64,000 nucleotides of DNA, taken from assembly GCF_022829585.1 (NCBI RefSeq), contig NZ_JAKSYC010000327.1, forward strand, positions 124,001 to 188,000. The letters are read 5' to 3'. Positions within the stretch are counted from its first letter, which is position 1, and the number at the start of each line of letters is the position of its first letter. This document shows, one piece after another, positions 1 to 8,898 of the stretch. Below the pieces are notes generated by a model that did not search any database, was not told where the DNA came from, and worked only from the letters and a program-made list of their open reading frames with translations. This stretch comes from Methylobacterium sp. J-026 (GTDB lineage: Bacteria; Pseudomonadota; Alphaproteobacteria; Rhizobiales; Beijerinckiaceae). The translations under genes and the position numbers were made by a program.

Positions 1-543
1 CAGATCGGCAAGGGCGGCGGCGAGCTGATGCCGGTCTTCCTGTCGCAGGATCGGATCGAGCGGGAGGGCGAGGCGATCGAAGCCTATCGGTCCGATCTGT
101 TCAAGCGCAGCTATCTGCCGGAGGTCCGGCCATTCCCGAGCGTCCGCCCCCTGTTCGAGCGGATCCGCGCGGACGGCCTCACGATCGCGCTGGCCTCCTC
201 GGGCAAGCGCGCGGAGGTCGAGCGCTACACGGACATCCTGAAGATCGGCGACCTCGTCGACGTATCGACCAGCTCCGACGACGCCGAACGCTCGAAGCCG
301 CATCCCGACATCTTCCAGGCCGCCCTGACGAAGCTCGGCGCGACAGCGTCCGACACCATCCACGTGATCGGCGACACGCCCTACGATGCCGAGGCCGCCG
401 CGAAAGCGGGCTTGCGCACCATCGGCCTGCTCTGCGGCGGCTTTCCGGAGGCCGACCTCTCCGCCGCCGGCTGCGTGGCGATCTTCCGCGACCCGCAAGA
501 TCTGCTCGACGGATACGCGCGCTCACCCCTCGCCGCCCGCTGA
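1..543 (+). CDS. HAD-family phosphatase, 5' end outside window
   Basis: The reading frame is already open at the first base and ends at a TGA at 541-543, so the N-terminus lies upstream. What remains is the C-terminal three quarters of a haloacid-dehalogenase-type phosphatase of the phosphoglycolate phosphatase/beta-phosphoglucomutase kind. Visible are motif II (ALASSG), the motif III lysine in RSKPHPD and the acidic motif IV (GDTPYD). Motif I with the nucleophilic aspartate is not in the window. Such enzymes dephosphorylate small cytosolic metabolites, but the substrate cannot be read from this fragment. The ATG at 28 is internal and unlikely to be the start, because conserved family sequence (KGGGELMP) runs through it. 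Confidence 0.85.
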   Translation, partial: QIGKGGGELMPVFLSQDRIEREGEAIEAYRSDLFKRSYLPEVRPFPSVRPLFERIRADGLTIALASSGKRAEVERYTDILKIGDLVDVSTSSDDAERSKPHPDIFQAALTKLGATASDTIHVIGDTPYDAEAAAKAGLRTIGLLCGGFPEADLSAAGCVAIFRDPQDLLDGYARSPLAAR

Positions 544-714
544 GCGCCGGGCCGAGGATCGAAAGCATCCACAGCTTTCGTTCGGGCTGTTGCCGCGCGG
601 TGACTCAGACCGATGCCGGCTACGTAAAACGGCGAAAAGGGCTGGTGCGGCGCGGGGGAAAGGCGTAGCGACCCGGCCGCCAATCTGGATCCTTTCGAAG
701 GACGAGCGCCTCGC

Positions 715-921
715 ATGCCCCAGACCCATCAGGCCGAGCCGGCGGCGCGTTTCATTCCCGCCGCCAAACCGCTGCCGGAGCAGATCGCTGACGCCATCGC
801 GTGCCGGTCGACCCCGCTCAGCCACTTGTTGCGCCTGATGTCGGCGCTCCAGGCCGAAGGCGGAAACGAGGCCCTGCGCCTGCGCCTGCGTGCCCGGATC
901 GGCGCCCCGCTCGACGCCTGA
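715..921 (+). CDS. small hypothetical protein
   Basis: This is a 68-residue reading frame starting at an ATG, about 170 bases after the HAD phosphatase gene and on the same strand. The product has a Pro/Ala-rich start, a central helix (residues about 23-48, rich in Leu/Ala/Arg) and no signal peptide or membrane segment. I do not recognise a family. Codon third positions look GC-rich as in the neighbouring genes, and no stronger frame overlaps it, which is the main support. It may be a species-level hypothetical protein or a spurious frame. Confidence 0.4.
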   Translation: MPQTHQAEPAARFIPAAKPLPEQIADAIACRSTPLSHLLRLMSALQAEGGNEALRLRLRARIGAPLDA

Positions 922-940
922 TCGGCTCCACGCCCGCCGT

Positions 941-1237
941 TCAACGGCGCCGATGGCGGCGTGAATGGCGGCGGCCCACCCGCTGAACCGGCTCGGCCGC
1001 CTGGCTGAGGCGCTTCATGCAGGCATAATAGATCTGCAGCCCGAGTTCTTCCAACTCCAGGCCGCGGGGGTTGGGTGCCACGAACACCTTCGCGCGGGCC
1101 TCAAGACGGCACGCCGCATCCTCTGGGCTGCGGATCGGCGGCTCGGCTCGACTGGGGCTCGCAGCCATCACAAGGCCGATGAGCGCCCCGAACGTCATCC
1201 CGGCGGGACTGCGCGTTCTGGCCCGGAAACTCGGCAT
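941..1237 (-). CDS. small hypothetical protein with signal peptide
   Basis: I take the ATG at 1237 as start; a GTG at 1255 would add six residues. The 98-residue product begins with a basic stretch, then a hydrophobic segment (about residues 14-26, MTFGALIGLVMAA) and a likely signal peptidase site after SRA, so it is probably periplasmic. The mature part has two cysteines, one in DAACRLE and one in YYACMKRL, about 34 residues apart, which could form a disulfide. The C-terminus is strongly basic (RRHSRRHRRR). No family is recognised. It points the same way as the secreted protein at 1343-1624, separated by about 105 bases. Confidence 0.5.
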   Translation of the reverse strand: MPSFRARTRSPAGMTFGALIGLVMAASPSRAEPPIRSPEDAACRLEARAKVFVAPNPRGLELEELGLQIYYACMKRLSQAAEPVQRVGRRHSRRHRRR

Positions 1238-1342
1238 ACGAACCGTGGTCCTCACTCCAGCGAGACGCCGACATAGAGCATCTCGGTCCTCAGTGAACCG
1301 TGTTCAAAATACGTGGCCGCCCGCAATCGCTGCGGGCGCCGC

Positions 1343-1624
1343 TCAGGGTACGATCCAGAGGCAGCGTCCCGCGCCGGTGATCGTCATGCACTCATAGGGC
1401 GCACCACCGATCAGCGCCCGCTGCTCCACGGAACCGATCGTGCTCCGGTCGACGCTGCGGCAGCCGGCATCGATAGCCGCGTTGCGGTCTGAGCCGGACG
1501 CCGCATCGACCCGGCGCGCCGCCAGCAGGCTGTCGCAGGCGATCGCCGTGACCTTGTCCTGCCCAAGGGCGGCGCCCGCCCACAGGATCGCGGGAACCAG
1601 CGCGAGGATCGTTCGGGAGGGCAT
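1343..1624 (-). CDS. small hypothetical secreted protein
   Basis: The open frame extends to 1726, but the ATG at 1624 gives a clear Sec signal peptide (MPSRTILALVPAILWAGAALGQ, cleavage near residue 20), so I place the start there. The 93-residue product has four cysteines in the mature region (IACDSL, AGCRSV, YECMTI, GRCLWIVP), consistent with one or two disulfides in the periplasm. The C-terminal part ends CLWIVP at the last residue. I do not recognise a domain. It sits next to another small exported protein (941-1237) on the same strand; shared function is only a guess. Confidence 0.5.
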   Translation of the reverse strand: MPSRTILALVPAILWAGAALGQDKVTAIACDSLLAARRVDAASGSDRNAAIDAGCRSVDRSTIGSVEQRALIGGAPYECMTITGAGRCLWIVP

Positions 1625-1876
1625 CGCGTATGCTCGCCAATATTCGGACCGCACGAATAAGTTTGGCGGGCCTGAGCGTTTGCAACACCACCGGCAAGGT
1701 TTTGGTTTCGCGAGGCCAACCTTCATCCACTTACGGTTTGGGTCGGGCGCGGATTTCGCAGTACCGCAGGGCCTATTCTGAAATGCCGCTGCGTTGAGAC
1801 GCCTGGAAACGCGACGACGCCCGCCATGGGGCGAGCGTCGTCCGGTTCAAACGGCCGTCTCGGCGGCCGCACGCCC

Positions 1877-2257
1877 TCAGCGCTTGACTTTGACCTTGGC
1901 CTTGCGCGCCGCATAGCGAGCGTCGCGCTGGGCTTTCTTGGCGGCCAGTTCCGCAGACTTGCGTTCCTGCGCGGCGGCGAGCTCCGCGGCCTCACGGGCG
2001 AGTTGCGCGGCGAGTTCGGCCTCTTCGCGTTGACGCTTCTCCGCGGCGGCCTTCAGCTCGGCGGCAATGCGCGCAGCCTCGCGTTCGCGGGTACGCTCCT
2101 CGCGCGCCTTGGCGATTTCGGCCCGGGCCCTGGCCTTGGCGATCATATCCGGATCGTCGGCCGGGGTCCGCGCCTTGAACTTGGCCAGGAGGGCAGCCTT
2201 GGCGTTCTGCGAGTTCTGGCGGCGGTCGTCGAAATTCCTGTGGTCGAATGCGCTCAT
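1877..2257 (-). CDS. DUF6481 family protein, highly charged helical
   Basis: A 126-residue protein made almost entirely of Ala, Glu, Lys and Arg with heptad-like spacing from about residue 30 to 120, predicting one long helix or coiled coil. The N-terminus (FDHRNFDDRRQNSQNAK) and the AKAALLAKFKAR segment match what I recall of the DUF6481 family, common in Methylobacterium and relatives and of unknown function. The C-terminus is very basic (RKAKVKVKR), so nucleic-acid binding is possible but not shown. There is no signal peptide. The gene stands alone, with 252 bases to the next gene on its 3' side. Confidence 0.7.
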   Translation of the reverse strand: MSAFDHRNFDDRRQNSQNAKAALLAKFKARTPADDPDMIAKARARAEIAKAREERTREREAARIAAELKAAAEKRQREEAELAAQLAREAAELAAAQERKSAELAAKKAQRDARYAARKAKVKVKR

Positions 2258-3079
2258 CTGACCTTTCTCAGTTCGGTAGGTTGGGCGTCGGGCAGGGACA
2301 TCCGGCAGGGCCGGAGAGGGACCTCAGTCTGCAGGCTCCGACGGCGTCCCCGGACACCGGAACCATGCCGATCCATCGGCTCACCGATGGTTCGACCTCA
2401 GCGCTCAGCCTGCGCCGGAGCGCTCAGGTCGAACCAAGTTTTGAAAAACGGAACGCCCTTAACCAGAGCCGCCTCGCGGATGCAATCGCGCCCGCACACG
2501 CAGTCGACCGCCGGAGGGACAATCCGTAGCGTCTCTGTAAGAGTCTCGCCGGGCGATGCAGAAAAACATCACGTGGAGGCCGCGTTGAACACGCCGTGGC
2601 ATGGGGAACGGCGTCTGTGCTGCGTGGATCCGAGATAGGTCGACGGGTGAGCCGCGGCAAGGCTACTGACGCAGCATGGATCGCCACGATGCGCTGGGAA
2701 AAACGCGCAGATGCCGAGCTTTAGGCTGAGTGGACGACCCGACCCAAGCAACGTCCGTCTTCAAAGGGGTCGCTTACTCAAGTTGATCAACCCAGGCCTG
2801 CGAATGCGGCATCGGCTCCGGCACCCGGATTGGGGGAACGGCGACATCGGCCGATAAAGGTTGCTGCGACAGAGCGACTCCTGCCACACGATGAGTTGGA
2901 CGCCCCATCGACGCATGCTTAAAAAATGATCAGTCCTGATTAGCTTACGCACAATCCGCCGATGGCGGCGGTGTTGCACAACCATTGGGCAGCCATTCCG
3001 GTGCGTCATCGGCGTCGCGCGCGGCACGAGGCCTGCTACCGGCTCGATCCATCCGCCACGAACCTGCTGAAGGATCGCG
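2258..3079. other. 822-base region without a convincing gene
   Basis: No frame here shows recognisable protein sequence, and several overlapping short frames compete. The GC content is lower than in the flanks, most visibly near 2915-2960, where A/T-rich sequence precedes the amidase module. This part probably holds the promoter of the 3080-10984 gene set. The rest may be the decayed remains of one or more genes, but no intact domain or terminal inverted repeat was seen. Confidence 0.5.
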
Positions 3080-3274
3080 ATGCCCGAAAGTCCCCGCCCG
3101 TTCGATCCGGAGACCTACGTGGCGGCAACGGCGCCGCTTCTCGGCCTCGCGCTCGATGCGACGTGGATTGCCTCCGTCACCGCCAATCTGCGCGTCCTGG
3201 CCGCAGCCGCCGCATTGGTGCAGGACTTCCCGCTGCCCGACGAGGTCGACGCCGCTTCGAGGTTCGAGGCGTGA
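3080..3274 (+). CDS. atzG: AtzG-like small amidase partner (DUF4089)
   Basis: A 64-residue protein whose sequence (FDPETYVAATAPLLGLALD, then FPLPDEVDAASRFEA at the end) fits the DUF4089/AtzG family. AtzG is a GatC-like small protein that binds and stabilises the amidase AtzE, which hydrolyses 1-carboxybiuret in cyanuric acid breakdown; the oxalurate-linked protein HpxX is similar. The downstream amidase gene starts inside its stop codon (GTGA), so the two are translationally coupled, as expected for subunits of one complex. The protein is cytosolic. The family assignment is by remembered pattern; the real substrate of this module is not shown by the sequence. Confidence 0.8.
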   Translation: MPESPRPFDPETYVAATAPLLGLALDATWIASVTANLRVLAAAAALVQDFPLPDEVDAASRFEA

Positions 3275-4668
3275 GTACCGACGGTCAGATGGATGCGGCC
3301 TCGATCGCCGCCGCGGTCGCCGGGGGACGGACCAGTGCCCGGACCATCGTCACCGAGGCCCTGGGCCGGATCGCGCGATGCGACGACCGGCTCAATGCCT
3401 TCACCGACGTGCTCGGCGCGCGGGCCCTGGCCCGGGCCGATGCCGTCGACGCGGCCCTGCGCGGCGGTGACACGGCCGGGCCGCTCGCCGGTGTCCCCTT
3501 CGCGGTCAAGAACCTGATCGACATCGCGGGCCTGCCCACCCGGGCCGGCTCCAAGATCAATCGGGACCGCGCCCCGGCCGCGCAGGACGGGACCCTGGTA
3601 CGCCGCCTCGAAGCGGCCGGGGCGATCCTGATCGGCGCCCTCAACATGGGTGAATACGCCTACGACTTCACCGGCGAGAACGTCCACGACGGGGACGCGC
3701 ACAATCCGCACGCCCTGGATCGGATGACCGGCGGCTCGTCCAGTGGGTCCGGGGCGGCGATCGCCGCCGGGATGGTGCCGCTGACGCTCGGCTCCGACAC
3801 CAACGGCTCGATCCGGGTCCCCGCGGCCTTCTGCGGCTGCTTCGGTCTGAAGCCGACCTACGGCCGGCTCAGCCGGGCCGGGAGTTTCCCGTTCGTCGGC
3901 AGCCTCGACCACCTCGGGCCGATGGCCCGGACGGTCACGGACCTGGCGCTCGCCTACGATGCGATGCAGGGCCCCGATCCGGACGATCCGGTGGCGACGA
4001 CCCGCGCTTCGGAGCCGGCGCTGCCGATCCTCGAATCCGGCCTGGACGGCCTGCGGATCGCGGTGGCGGGCGGCTACTTCGCCCGAGGCGGCGATCCGGA
4101 CGCCTTCGCGGCCGTGGCCCGCGTCGCCGAGGCCTTGGGGGCGAGCCGGACCGTGGAGTTGCCGGAGGCGCAGCGCGCCCGCGCCGCGGCCTACCTGATC
4201 ACCGCAGCGGAGGGCGCGACGCTCCATCTCGACCGCCTGCGCACCCGGCCGCGGGATTTCGACCCGGCGGTGCGGGACCGCCTGATCGCCGGAGCGATGA
4301 TCCCGGCGCCCTTCGTCGAGCGGGCGCAGCGCTTCCGCCGCTGGTACCGGGCGGCGGTCCTCGGCCTGTTCGACAGCGTCGACGTGATCCTGGCGCCGAC
4401 CACGCCGTGCCGGGCTCCGGAGGGCGGACAGACCCACTTCGTCCTAGACGGCGTCAGCCTACCGGTGCGGGCCAATATCGGGGTGTTCACGCAGCCGATC
4501 TCCTTCATTGGGCTGCCGGTGGTCGCCGCGCCGGTCTGGCTCGACGACGGCCTGCCCCTGGGCGTGCAGGTGATCGCCCCACCCTGGCGCGAGGATCTGG
4601 CCCTGCGCGTCGCCCGCCACCTCGAACGGATCGGCACCTGCGCGGCGCCGATCGCGGAGCTCCCCTGA
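3271..4668 (+). CDS. atzE: AtzE-like amidase (amidase signature family)
   Basis: The GTG at 3271 overlaps the atzG stop by four bases and gives 465 residues; an ATG at 3289 is an alternative. The amidase-signature triad is visible: Lys80 in VPFAVKNLIDIAG, the serine run at 156-158 in GGSSSGSG and the nucleophile Ser180 in SDTNGSIR. The family hydrolyses C-N bonds. With AtzG before it and an AtzH/HpxZ-like protein after it, the closest described systems are 1-carboxybiuret hydrolase (AtzE-AtzG) and the HpxXYZ oxalurate genes. GatA of tRNA amidotransferase is less likely because no GatB is present. A peptide-type ABC importer follows, suggesting that the substrate is an imported nitrogen compound. 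Confidence 0.85.
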   Translation: MSTDGQMDAASIAAAVAGGRTSARTIVTEALGRIARCDDRLNAFTDVLGARALARADAVDAALRGGDTAGPLAGVPFAVKNLIDIAGLPTRAGSKINRDRAPAAQDGTLVRRLEAAGAILIGALNMGEYAYDFTGENVHDGDAHNPHALDRMTGGSSSGSGAAIAAGMVPLTLGSDTNGSIRVPAAFCGCFGLKPTYGRLSRAGSFPFVGSLDHLGPMARTVTDLALAYDAMQGPDPDDPVATTRASEPALPILESGLDGLRIAVAGGYFARGGDPDAFAAVARVAEALGASRTVELPEAQRARAAAYLITAAEGATLHLDRLRTRPRDFDPAVRDRLIAGAMIPAPFVERAQRFRRWYRAAVLGLFDSVDVILAPTTPCRAPEGGQTHFVLDGVSLPVRANIGVFTQPISFIGLPVVAAPVWLDDGLPLGVQVIAPPWREDLALRVARHLERIGTCAAPIAELP

Positions 4669-5051
4669 TGGTGATCGACGATCCCTCCGTGAAGGCCGAG
4701 GTCGAGGCCGCCTTCCGGGCCTACGAGACGGCGCTCACTACGAATGACGTTCCCACCCTGGAGGCGCTGTTCCGGGACGATCCGCTGACCATCCGCTACG
4801 GCATCGGCGAGAACCTCTACGGCATGGCGGCGATCCGTGCCTTCCGCCGTGCCCGCTCGCCGGTGGGTCTCGACCGGACGCTCGCCCAGACGGTGATCAC
4901 CACCTACGGGCGGGATGCGGCCACCGCCATGACGCTGTTCACCCGCGCGAACGCCCCCGGCAAAGTCGGCCGCCAAAGCCAGACCTGGATGCGCTTCCCC
5001 GAGGGCTGGCGGGTGGTCGCCGCGCATGTCAGCGTCATCGACGCCGCGTAG
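4668..5051 (+). CDS. AtzH/HpxZ-like protein (DUF3225, NTF2-like)
   Basis: A 127-residue protein whose ATG shares one base with the stop of the amidase gene (TGATG). The sequence has the SnoaL/NTF2-like layout of the DUF3225 family: an N-terminal helix with FRAYETALTTNDVPTLEALF, then the segment RYGIGENLYGMAAIRAFRR and a C-terminal strand region WMRFPEGWRVVAAHVSVID. AtzH and HpxZ belong to this family. AtzH has been described as assisting breakdown of carboxybiuret-related compounds, and HpxZ is linked to oxalurate use. The tight coupling to atzG and atzE supports action in the same cytosolic step. Which substrate is handled here is unknown. Confidence 0.8.
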   Translation: MVIDDPSVKAEVEAAFRAYETALTTNDVPTLEALFRDDPLTIRYGIGENLYGMAAIRAFRRARSPVGLDRTLAQTVITTYGRDAATAMTLFTRANAPGKVGRQSQTWMRFPEGWRVVAAHVSVIDAA

Positions 5052-5147
5052 GTTCGCGCCGCCGCGGGGCGAGTGGCCGCGCGCTTGCATACGGTCGAGT
5101 GTATGCCGGCCCCTCCGGACCCGGCCAACGCGAGTACCCGATCCGCG

Positions 5148-6770
5148 ATGCTGTCCCGTCTGAGAAACTTCGGCGCCCGTGCGGCGCTGGCCAGTGCCCT
5201 GGTGTTGTCGGCAAGCACCGCCGTCCTCGCCCAGGGGACGCTGCGAATCGGCATGACCGCCTCCGACATCCCGCTGACCACCGGCCAGACCGACAATGGC
5301 GGCGAGGGCATGCGGTTCATGGGCTACACGGTCTATGACGGCCTCATCAATTGGGACCTGTCGAGCGCCGAACTCGCCTCCGACCTCGTGCCCGGTCTGG
5401 CGACGAGCTGGGGCGTCGATGCCAGCGACAAGACCAAATGGACCTTCAAGCTGCGGCCCGGCGTGAAATTCCACGACGGCTCTGACTTCACCGCCGACGC
5501 GGTGGTGTGGAACCTCGACAAGCTCTTGAAGGCCGACGCGCCGCAATACGACCCGCGCCAGTCCGCGCAGGGAAAGACCCGTATCCCGGCGGTGGCGAGC
5601 TACCGCGTGGTCGATCCGCTCACGGTCGAGATCACCACCAAGGCCCCGGACGCGACGCTGCCCTACCAGATCGCCTGGATCATGATGTCGTCCCCGGCCC
5701 AGTGGGAGAAGCTCGGCAAGTCCTGGGACGCCTTCGCCAAGCAGCCCTCGGGCACCGGCCCGTGGAAGCTGACCCTGTTCGCCCCGCGCGAGCGCGCCGA
5801 GATGGTGCCGTTCAAGGCGTATTGGGACGCGAACCGGGTGCCGAAGCTCGACAAGCTCGTGCTCGTGCCGCTGCCGGAGGCCAATGCGCGGGTCGCGGCG
5901 CTCCGCTCGGGCCAGGTCGACTGGATCGAGGCGCCGGCGCCCGACGCCGTGGAATCGCTGAAGGGTGCCGGCTTCACGATCGTCACCAACGCCTACCCGC
6001 ACAACTGGACATGGCACCTGTCGCGGGTCGAGGGTTCGCCCTGGAACGACATCCGGGTGCGCAAGGCCGCCAACCTGGCCATCGACCGCGACGGCCTGAA
6101 GGAGCTGCTCGGCGGGCTCGCGATCCCCGCCAAGGGGTTCATGCCCCCCGGCCATCAGTGGTTCGGCCACCCGACCTTCGACGTGAAGTACGATCCGGAG
6201 GCCGCCAAGAAGCTGCTCGCGGAGGCGGGCTACAGCCCGGCCAAGCCCCTCAAGCTCAAGGTCGCGATCTCGGCCTCGGGCTCCGGCCAGATGCAGCCGC
6301 TGCCGATGAACGAATTCGTCCAGCAGAACCTCGGCGAGGTCGGCATCCAGGTCGATTACGAGGTGGTCGAGTGGAACACGCTGATCAACATCTGGCGTGC
6401 CGGGGCCAAGGCCGACATCTCCCGCGGCGTCTCGGCGATCAACTACTCGTATTTCATCCAGGACCCGTTCACCGGCTTCATCCGCCATCTCCAGTGCAAT
6501 TTTGCCCCACCGAACGGCACGAACTGGGGCTATTACTGTGATCCCGCGATGGACAAGCTGTTCGATCAGGTCCGCAACACCTTCGACAAGGCCGAGCAGA
6601 CCAAGGTCCTCGAGAAGGTTCACGAGAAATACGTGGACGATGCGCTGTTCATCATGATCACCCACGACGTGAATCCCCGGGCCATGAGCCCGAAGGTCAA
6701 GGGTTTCGTCCAGGCGCAGAACTGGTTCCAGGACTTTTCGAAGATCACCATCGCGACGGCGGGGCGGTAG
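5148..6770 (+). CDS. ABC transporter substrate-binding protein, family 5 (peptide type)
   Basis: I choose the ATG at 5148, which gives a Sec signal peptide (MLSRLRNFGARAALASAL to VLAQ, cleavage near residue 26-28); the open frame starts at 5073 but adds non-conserved residues. The 540-residue product has the family 5 layout: LRIGMTASDIPLTT at the mature start, DGLINWDLSSAELASDLVPG and WTFKLRPGVKFHDG, the classic peptide/nickel-binding landmarks. It would bind a solute in the periplasm and deliver it to the permeases encoded at 6995-8898. The gene lies 96 bases after the amidase module, which hints that the ligand may be a small amide- or ureide-like compound. Dipeptides are the default alternative. 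Confidence 0.9.
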   Translation: MLSRLRNFGARAALASALVLSASTAVLAQGTLRIGMTASDIPLTTGQTDNGGEGMRFMGYTVYDGLINWDLSSAELASDLVPGLATSWGVDASDKTKWTFKLRPGVKFHDGSDFTADAVVWNLDKLLKADAPQYDPRQSAQGKTRIPAVASYRVVDPLTVEITTKAPDATLPYQIAWIMMSSPAQWEKLGKSWDAFAKQPSGTGPWKLTLFAPRERAEMVPFKAYWDANRVPKLDKLVLVPLPEANARVAALRSGQVDWIEAPAPDAVESLKGAGFTIVTNAYPHNWTWHLSRVEGSPWNDIRVRKAANLAIDRDGLKELLGGLAIPAKGFMPPGHQWFGHPTFDVKYDPEAAKKLLAEAGYSPAKPLKLKVAISASGSGQMQPLPMNEFVQQNLGEVGIQVDYEVVEWNTLINIWRAGAKADISRGVSAINYSYFIQDPFTGFIRHLQCNFAPPNGTNWGYYCDPAMDKLFDQVRNTFDKAEQTKVLEKVHEKYVDDALFIMITHDVNPRAMSPKVKGFVQAQNWFQDFSKITIATAGR

Positions 6771-6780
6771 CCGCGCCGTC

Positions 6781-6957
6781 TCCCTCCCCCCTCTGCGGGG
6801 GAGGGTGGCCCCTGCGTCAGCAGGGGTCGGGAGAGGGGAGCCCGGGTTCAGGATGGGCGGAGCAGATGTGAAGGTCACCGCCTTCCCATGCCCCGTCGCT
6901 CCCCTCTCCCGACCCCCTTCGGGGGCCGCCCTCCCCCGCAGAGGGGGGAGGGGGTCC
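6781..6957. repeat. pair of inverted GC-rich palindromic repeats
   Basis: Between the binding-protein gene and the first permease gene are two nearly mirror-image blocks, 6781-6846 and 6895-6957. Each holds C-run and G-run arms such as CCCCCTCTGCGGGGG and its complement, and each has its own inner hairpin (CCCCTGC/GCAGGGG around 6811-6828, CCCCCTTCGGGGG around 6912-6924). Transcribed, the whole gap could fold into one large structure and might separate expression of the abundant binding protein from the membrane part. The core recurs at 58811 and 61197, so this is a member of a dispersed repeat family. Confidence 0.75.
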
Positions 6958-6994
6958 GGCGGCGGCGACACAGTATTCGATCACAAGGCCAATA

Positions 6995-7948
6995 ATGCTG
7001 CTCTACATCCTCAAACGATTGGTCTACGTGACGCCCGTGGCGTTCGGGGTCAGCGTCGTCTGCTTCCTTCTGGTGCACCTCGCGCCGGGCGATCCGTTGA
7101 GCGCGGTGCTGCCGGCAGACGCCACCCAGGCCACCATCGACGAGATGCGGGCCGCCTACGGCTTCGATAAGCCCCTGCCGGTCCAGTATCTGATCTGGCT
7201 GTGGCACGTGCTGCACGGGGATCTCGGCGTCTCGATCGCCACCGGCCGGCCGGTGCTGGGCGAGGTCACCCGCGCGGTGGTCAATTCGCTGATCCTCGCC
7301 TCCGTGGCGACGGTGATCGGCTTCACCTTCGGCACGCTGTTCGGCTTCGTGGCGGGCTACCACCGCAACTCGCTCGCCGACCGGGCGGCCTCGGCCCTCT
7401 CGGTCTTCGGCGTGAGCGTGCCGCATTACTGGCTCGGCATGGTTCTGGTGATCGTATTTTCGGCGACGCTCGGCTGGCTGCCGCCCACCGGCGCCGGGCC
7501 CGACGGCTCCGGCAACTGGCGGCCGGACTTCGAACACCTGCGCTACCTGATCCTGCCGGCGGTGACGATGTCGGTGATCCCGATGGGCATCATCGCCCGC
7601 ACGGTACGGGCGCTTGTGGCCGACATCCTGTCCCAGGACTTCGTCGAGGCCCTGCGCGCCAAGGGCATGGACGAGCGCGGCGTGTTCAAGCACGTGGTCC
7701 GCAACGCCGCCCCGACGGCGCTGGCCATCATGGGCCTCCAGCTCGGCTACCTCCTCGGCGGCTCGATCCTGGTCGAGACCGTGTTCGCGTGGCCGGGCAC
7801 CGGCTTCCTCCTCAACGCCGCGATCTTCCAGCGCGACCTGCCGCTGCTGCAGGGCTCGATCCTGGTCCTGGCGATGTTCTTCGTGGTTCTCAACCTGCTG
7901 GTGGACGTGATGCAGACCGCCCTCGACCCGCGCATCGAGCGCGCCTGA
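6995..7948 (+). CDS. ABC transporter permease, DppB type
   Basis: A 317-residue inner-membrane protein with the typical DppB/OppB start (MLLYILKRLVYVTPVAFGVS) and six predicted membrane segments. The N-terminal loop motif HLAPGDPL is present. The cytoplasmic coupling loop appears near residues 215-235 (EALRAKGMDERGVFKHVVRNA), the sequence that contacts the ATPases. Near the C-terminus is VETVFAWPGTG, typical of this subfamily. It pairs with the permease at 7963-8898, 14 bases downstream. Family and role are clear; the imported solute is not. Confidence 0.93.
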   Translation: MLLYILKRLVYVTPVAFGVSVVCFLLVHLAPGDPLSAVLPADATQATIDEMRAAYGFDKPLPVQYLIWLWHVLHGDLGVSIATGRPVLGEVTRAVVNSLILASVATVIGFTFGTLFGFVAGYHRNSLADRAASALSVFGVSVPHYWLGMVLVIVFSATLGWLPPTGAGPDGSGNWRPDFEHLRYLILPAVTMSVIPMGIIARTVRALVADILSQDFVEALRAKGMDERGVFKHVVRNAAPTALAIMGLQLGYLLGGSILVETVFAWPGTGFLLNAAIFQRDLPLLQGSILVLAMFFVVLNLLVDVMQTALDPRIERA

Positions 7949-7962
7949 CCCGGAGGCCGACG

Positions 7963-8898
7963 ATGACCGCACCCATCACCGCCGCCTCCGTGGCCCTCGA
8001 CGGCGGCGTGCTGGCTGCCGAGGATGCCGCGCACGGCCCCGCAGCCGCCTTCGTCCCGTCGCGCGGCTTCTGGGGCCATGTCGGCCACCGGCTGATCCGC
8101 GACCCCGTCGCCATGGCTGCGGGCGCTGTGATCGTGCTCGTCGTCCTCATGGCGATCCTGGCGCCCTGGATCACCCCGATGGACCCCTACAAGGGGTCCA
8201 TGCTGCGCCGACTCAGGCATGTCGGCGATGCCACCTACTGGCTGGGCTCCGACGAACTCGGCCGCGACATGATAAGCCGGCTGATGCTGGGCTCGCGGCT
8301 GTCGCTGTTCATCGGCGTCACGCCGGTGCTGATCGCCTTCGTACTCGGCTCCGGCATCGGAATCCTGGCGGGCTATGTCGGCGGCTGGACCAACACGATC
8401 CTGATGCGCACCATCGACGTGTTCTTCGCCTTCCCCTCCGTGCTGCTGGCGATCGCGCTGTCCGGGGCCCTGGGGGCCGGCATCTTCAACTCGATCGTGT
8501 CGCTGACCTGCGTGTTCGTCCCTCAGATCGCCCGGGTCGCCGAGAGCGTGACCACGGGCATCCGCCGCCGCGACTACATCGACGCCGCCAAGCTATCCGG
8601 AGCCTCGGCGCTGACGATCATGCGGGTGCAGGTTCTGGGCAACGTCGTCGGGCCGATCTTCGTCTATGCGACCAGCCTGATCTCGGTCTCGATGATCTTG
8701 GCCTCGGGCCTGTCGTTCCTCGGCCTGGGCGTGCGCCCGCCGGAGCCGGAATGGGGCCTGATGCTCAACACCCTGCGCACCGCGATCTACGTCAATCCGG
8801 TCGTCGCGGCCCTGCCGGGGGTGTGCATCTTCATCGTCTCGATCGCCTTCAACCTGTTCTCGGACGGCCTGCGCACGGCCATGGAGATTCGCCAGTGA
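7963..8898 (+). CDS. ABC transporter permease, DppC type
   Basis: The ATG at 7963 gives 311 residues; the open frame reaches further upstream but overlaps the preceding permease gene in another frame. The protein has a cytoplasmic N-terminal extension, a first membrane helix (VAMAAGAVIVLVVLMAILAP), the family loop WLGSDELGRDMISRLMLGSR, further helices and the coupling loop RRRDYIDAAKLSGASALTIM. The segment near the C-terminus, SFLGLGVRPPEPEWGLM, is a hallmark of DppC/OppC proteins. The next gene starts within its stop codon (GTGA). It forms the heteromeric channel with the DppB-type protein. Confidence 0.93.
   Translation: MTAPITAASVALDGGVLAAEDAAHGPAAAFVPSRGFWGHVGHRLIRDPVAMAAGAVIVLVVLMAILAPWITPMDPYKGSMLRRLRHVGDATYWLGSDELGRDMISRLMLGSRLSLFIGVTPVLIAFVLGSGIGILAGYVGGWTNTILMRTIDVFFAFPSVLLAIALSGALGAGIFNSIVSLTCVFVPQIARVAESVTTGIRRRDYIDAAKLSGASALTIMRVQVLGNVVGPIFVYATSLISVSMILASGLSFLGLGVRPPEPEWGLMLNTLRTAIYVNPVVAALPGVCIFIVSIAFNLFSDGLRTAMEIRQ

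Noticed and set aside
2761..3027. 88-residue minus-strand frame before the amidase module
   Set aside because: Arg/Ser/Pro-rich without family resemblance or a convincing ribosome-binding site.
3271..4668. Amidase read as GatA of the tRNA amidotransferase
   Set aside because: No gatB nearby, and the neighbours are AtzG- and AtzH-like proteins plus a transporter, which fits the AtzE/Hpx type better.
4191..6971. 926-residue open frame on the minus strand
   Set aside because: It overlaps the amidase, AtzH and binding-protein genes, which have clear family motifs; its own sequence is low-complexity Arg/Gly/His as expected for an antisense frame in GC-rich DNA.
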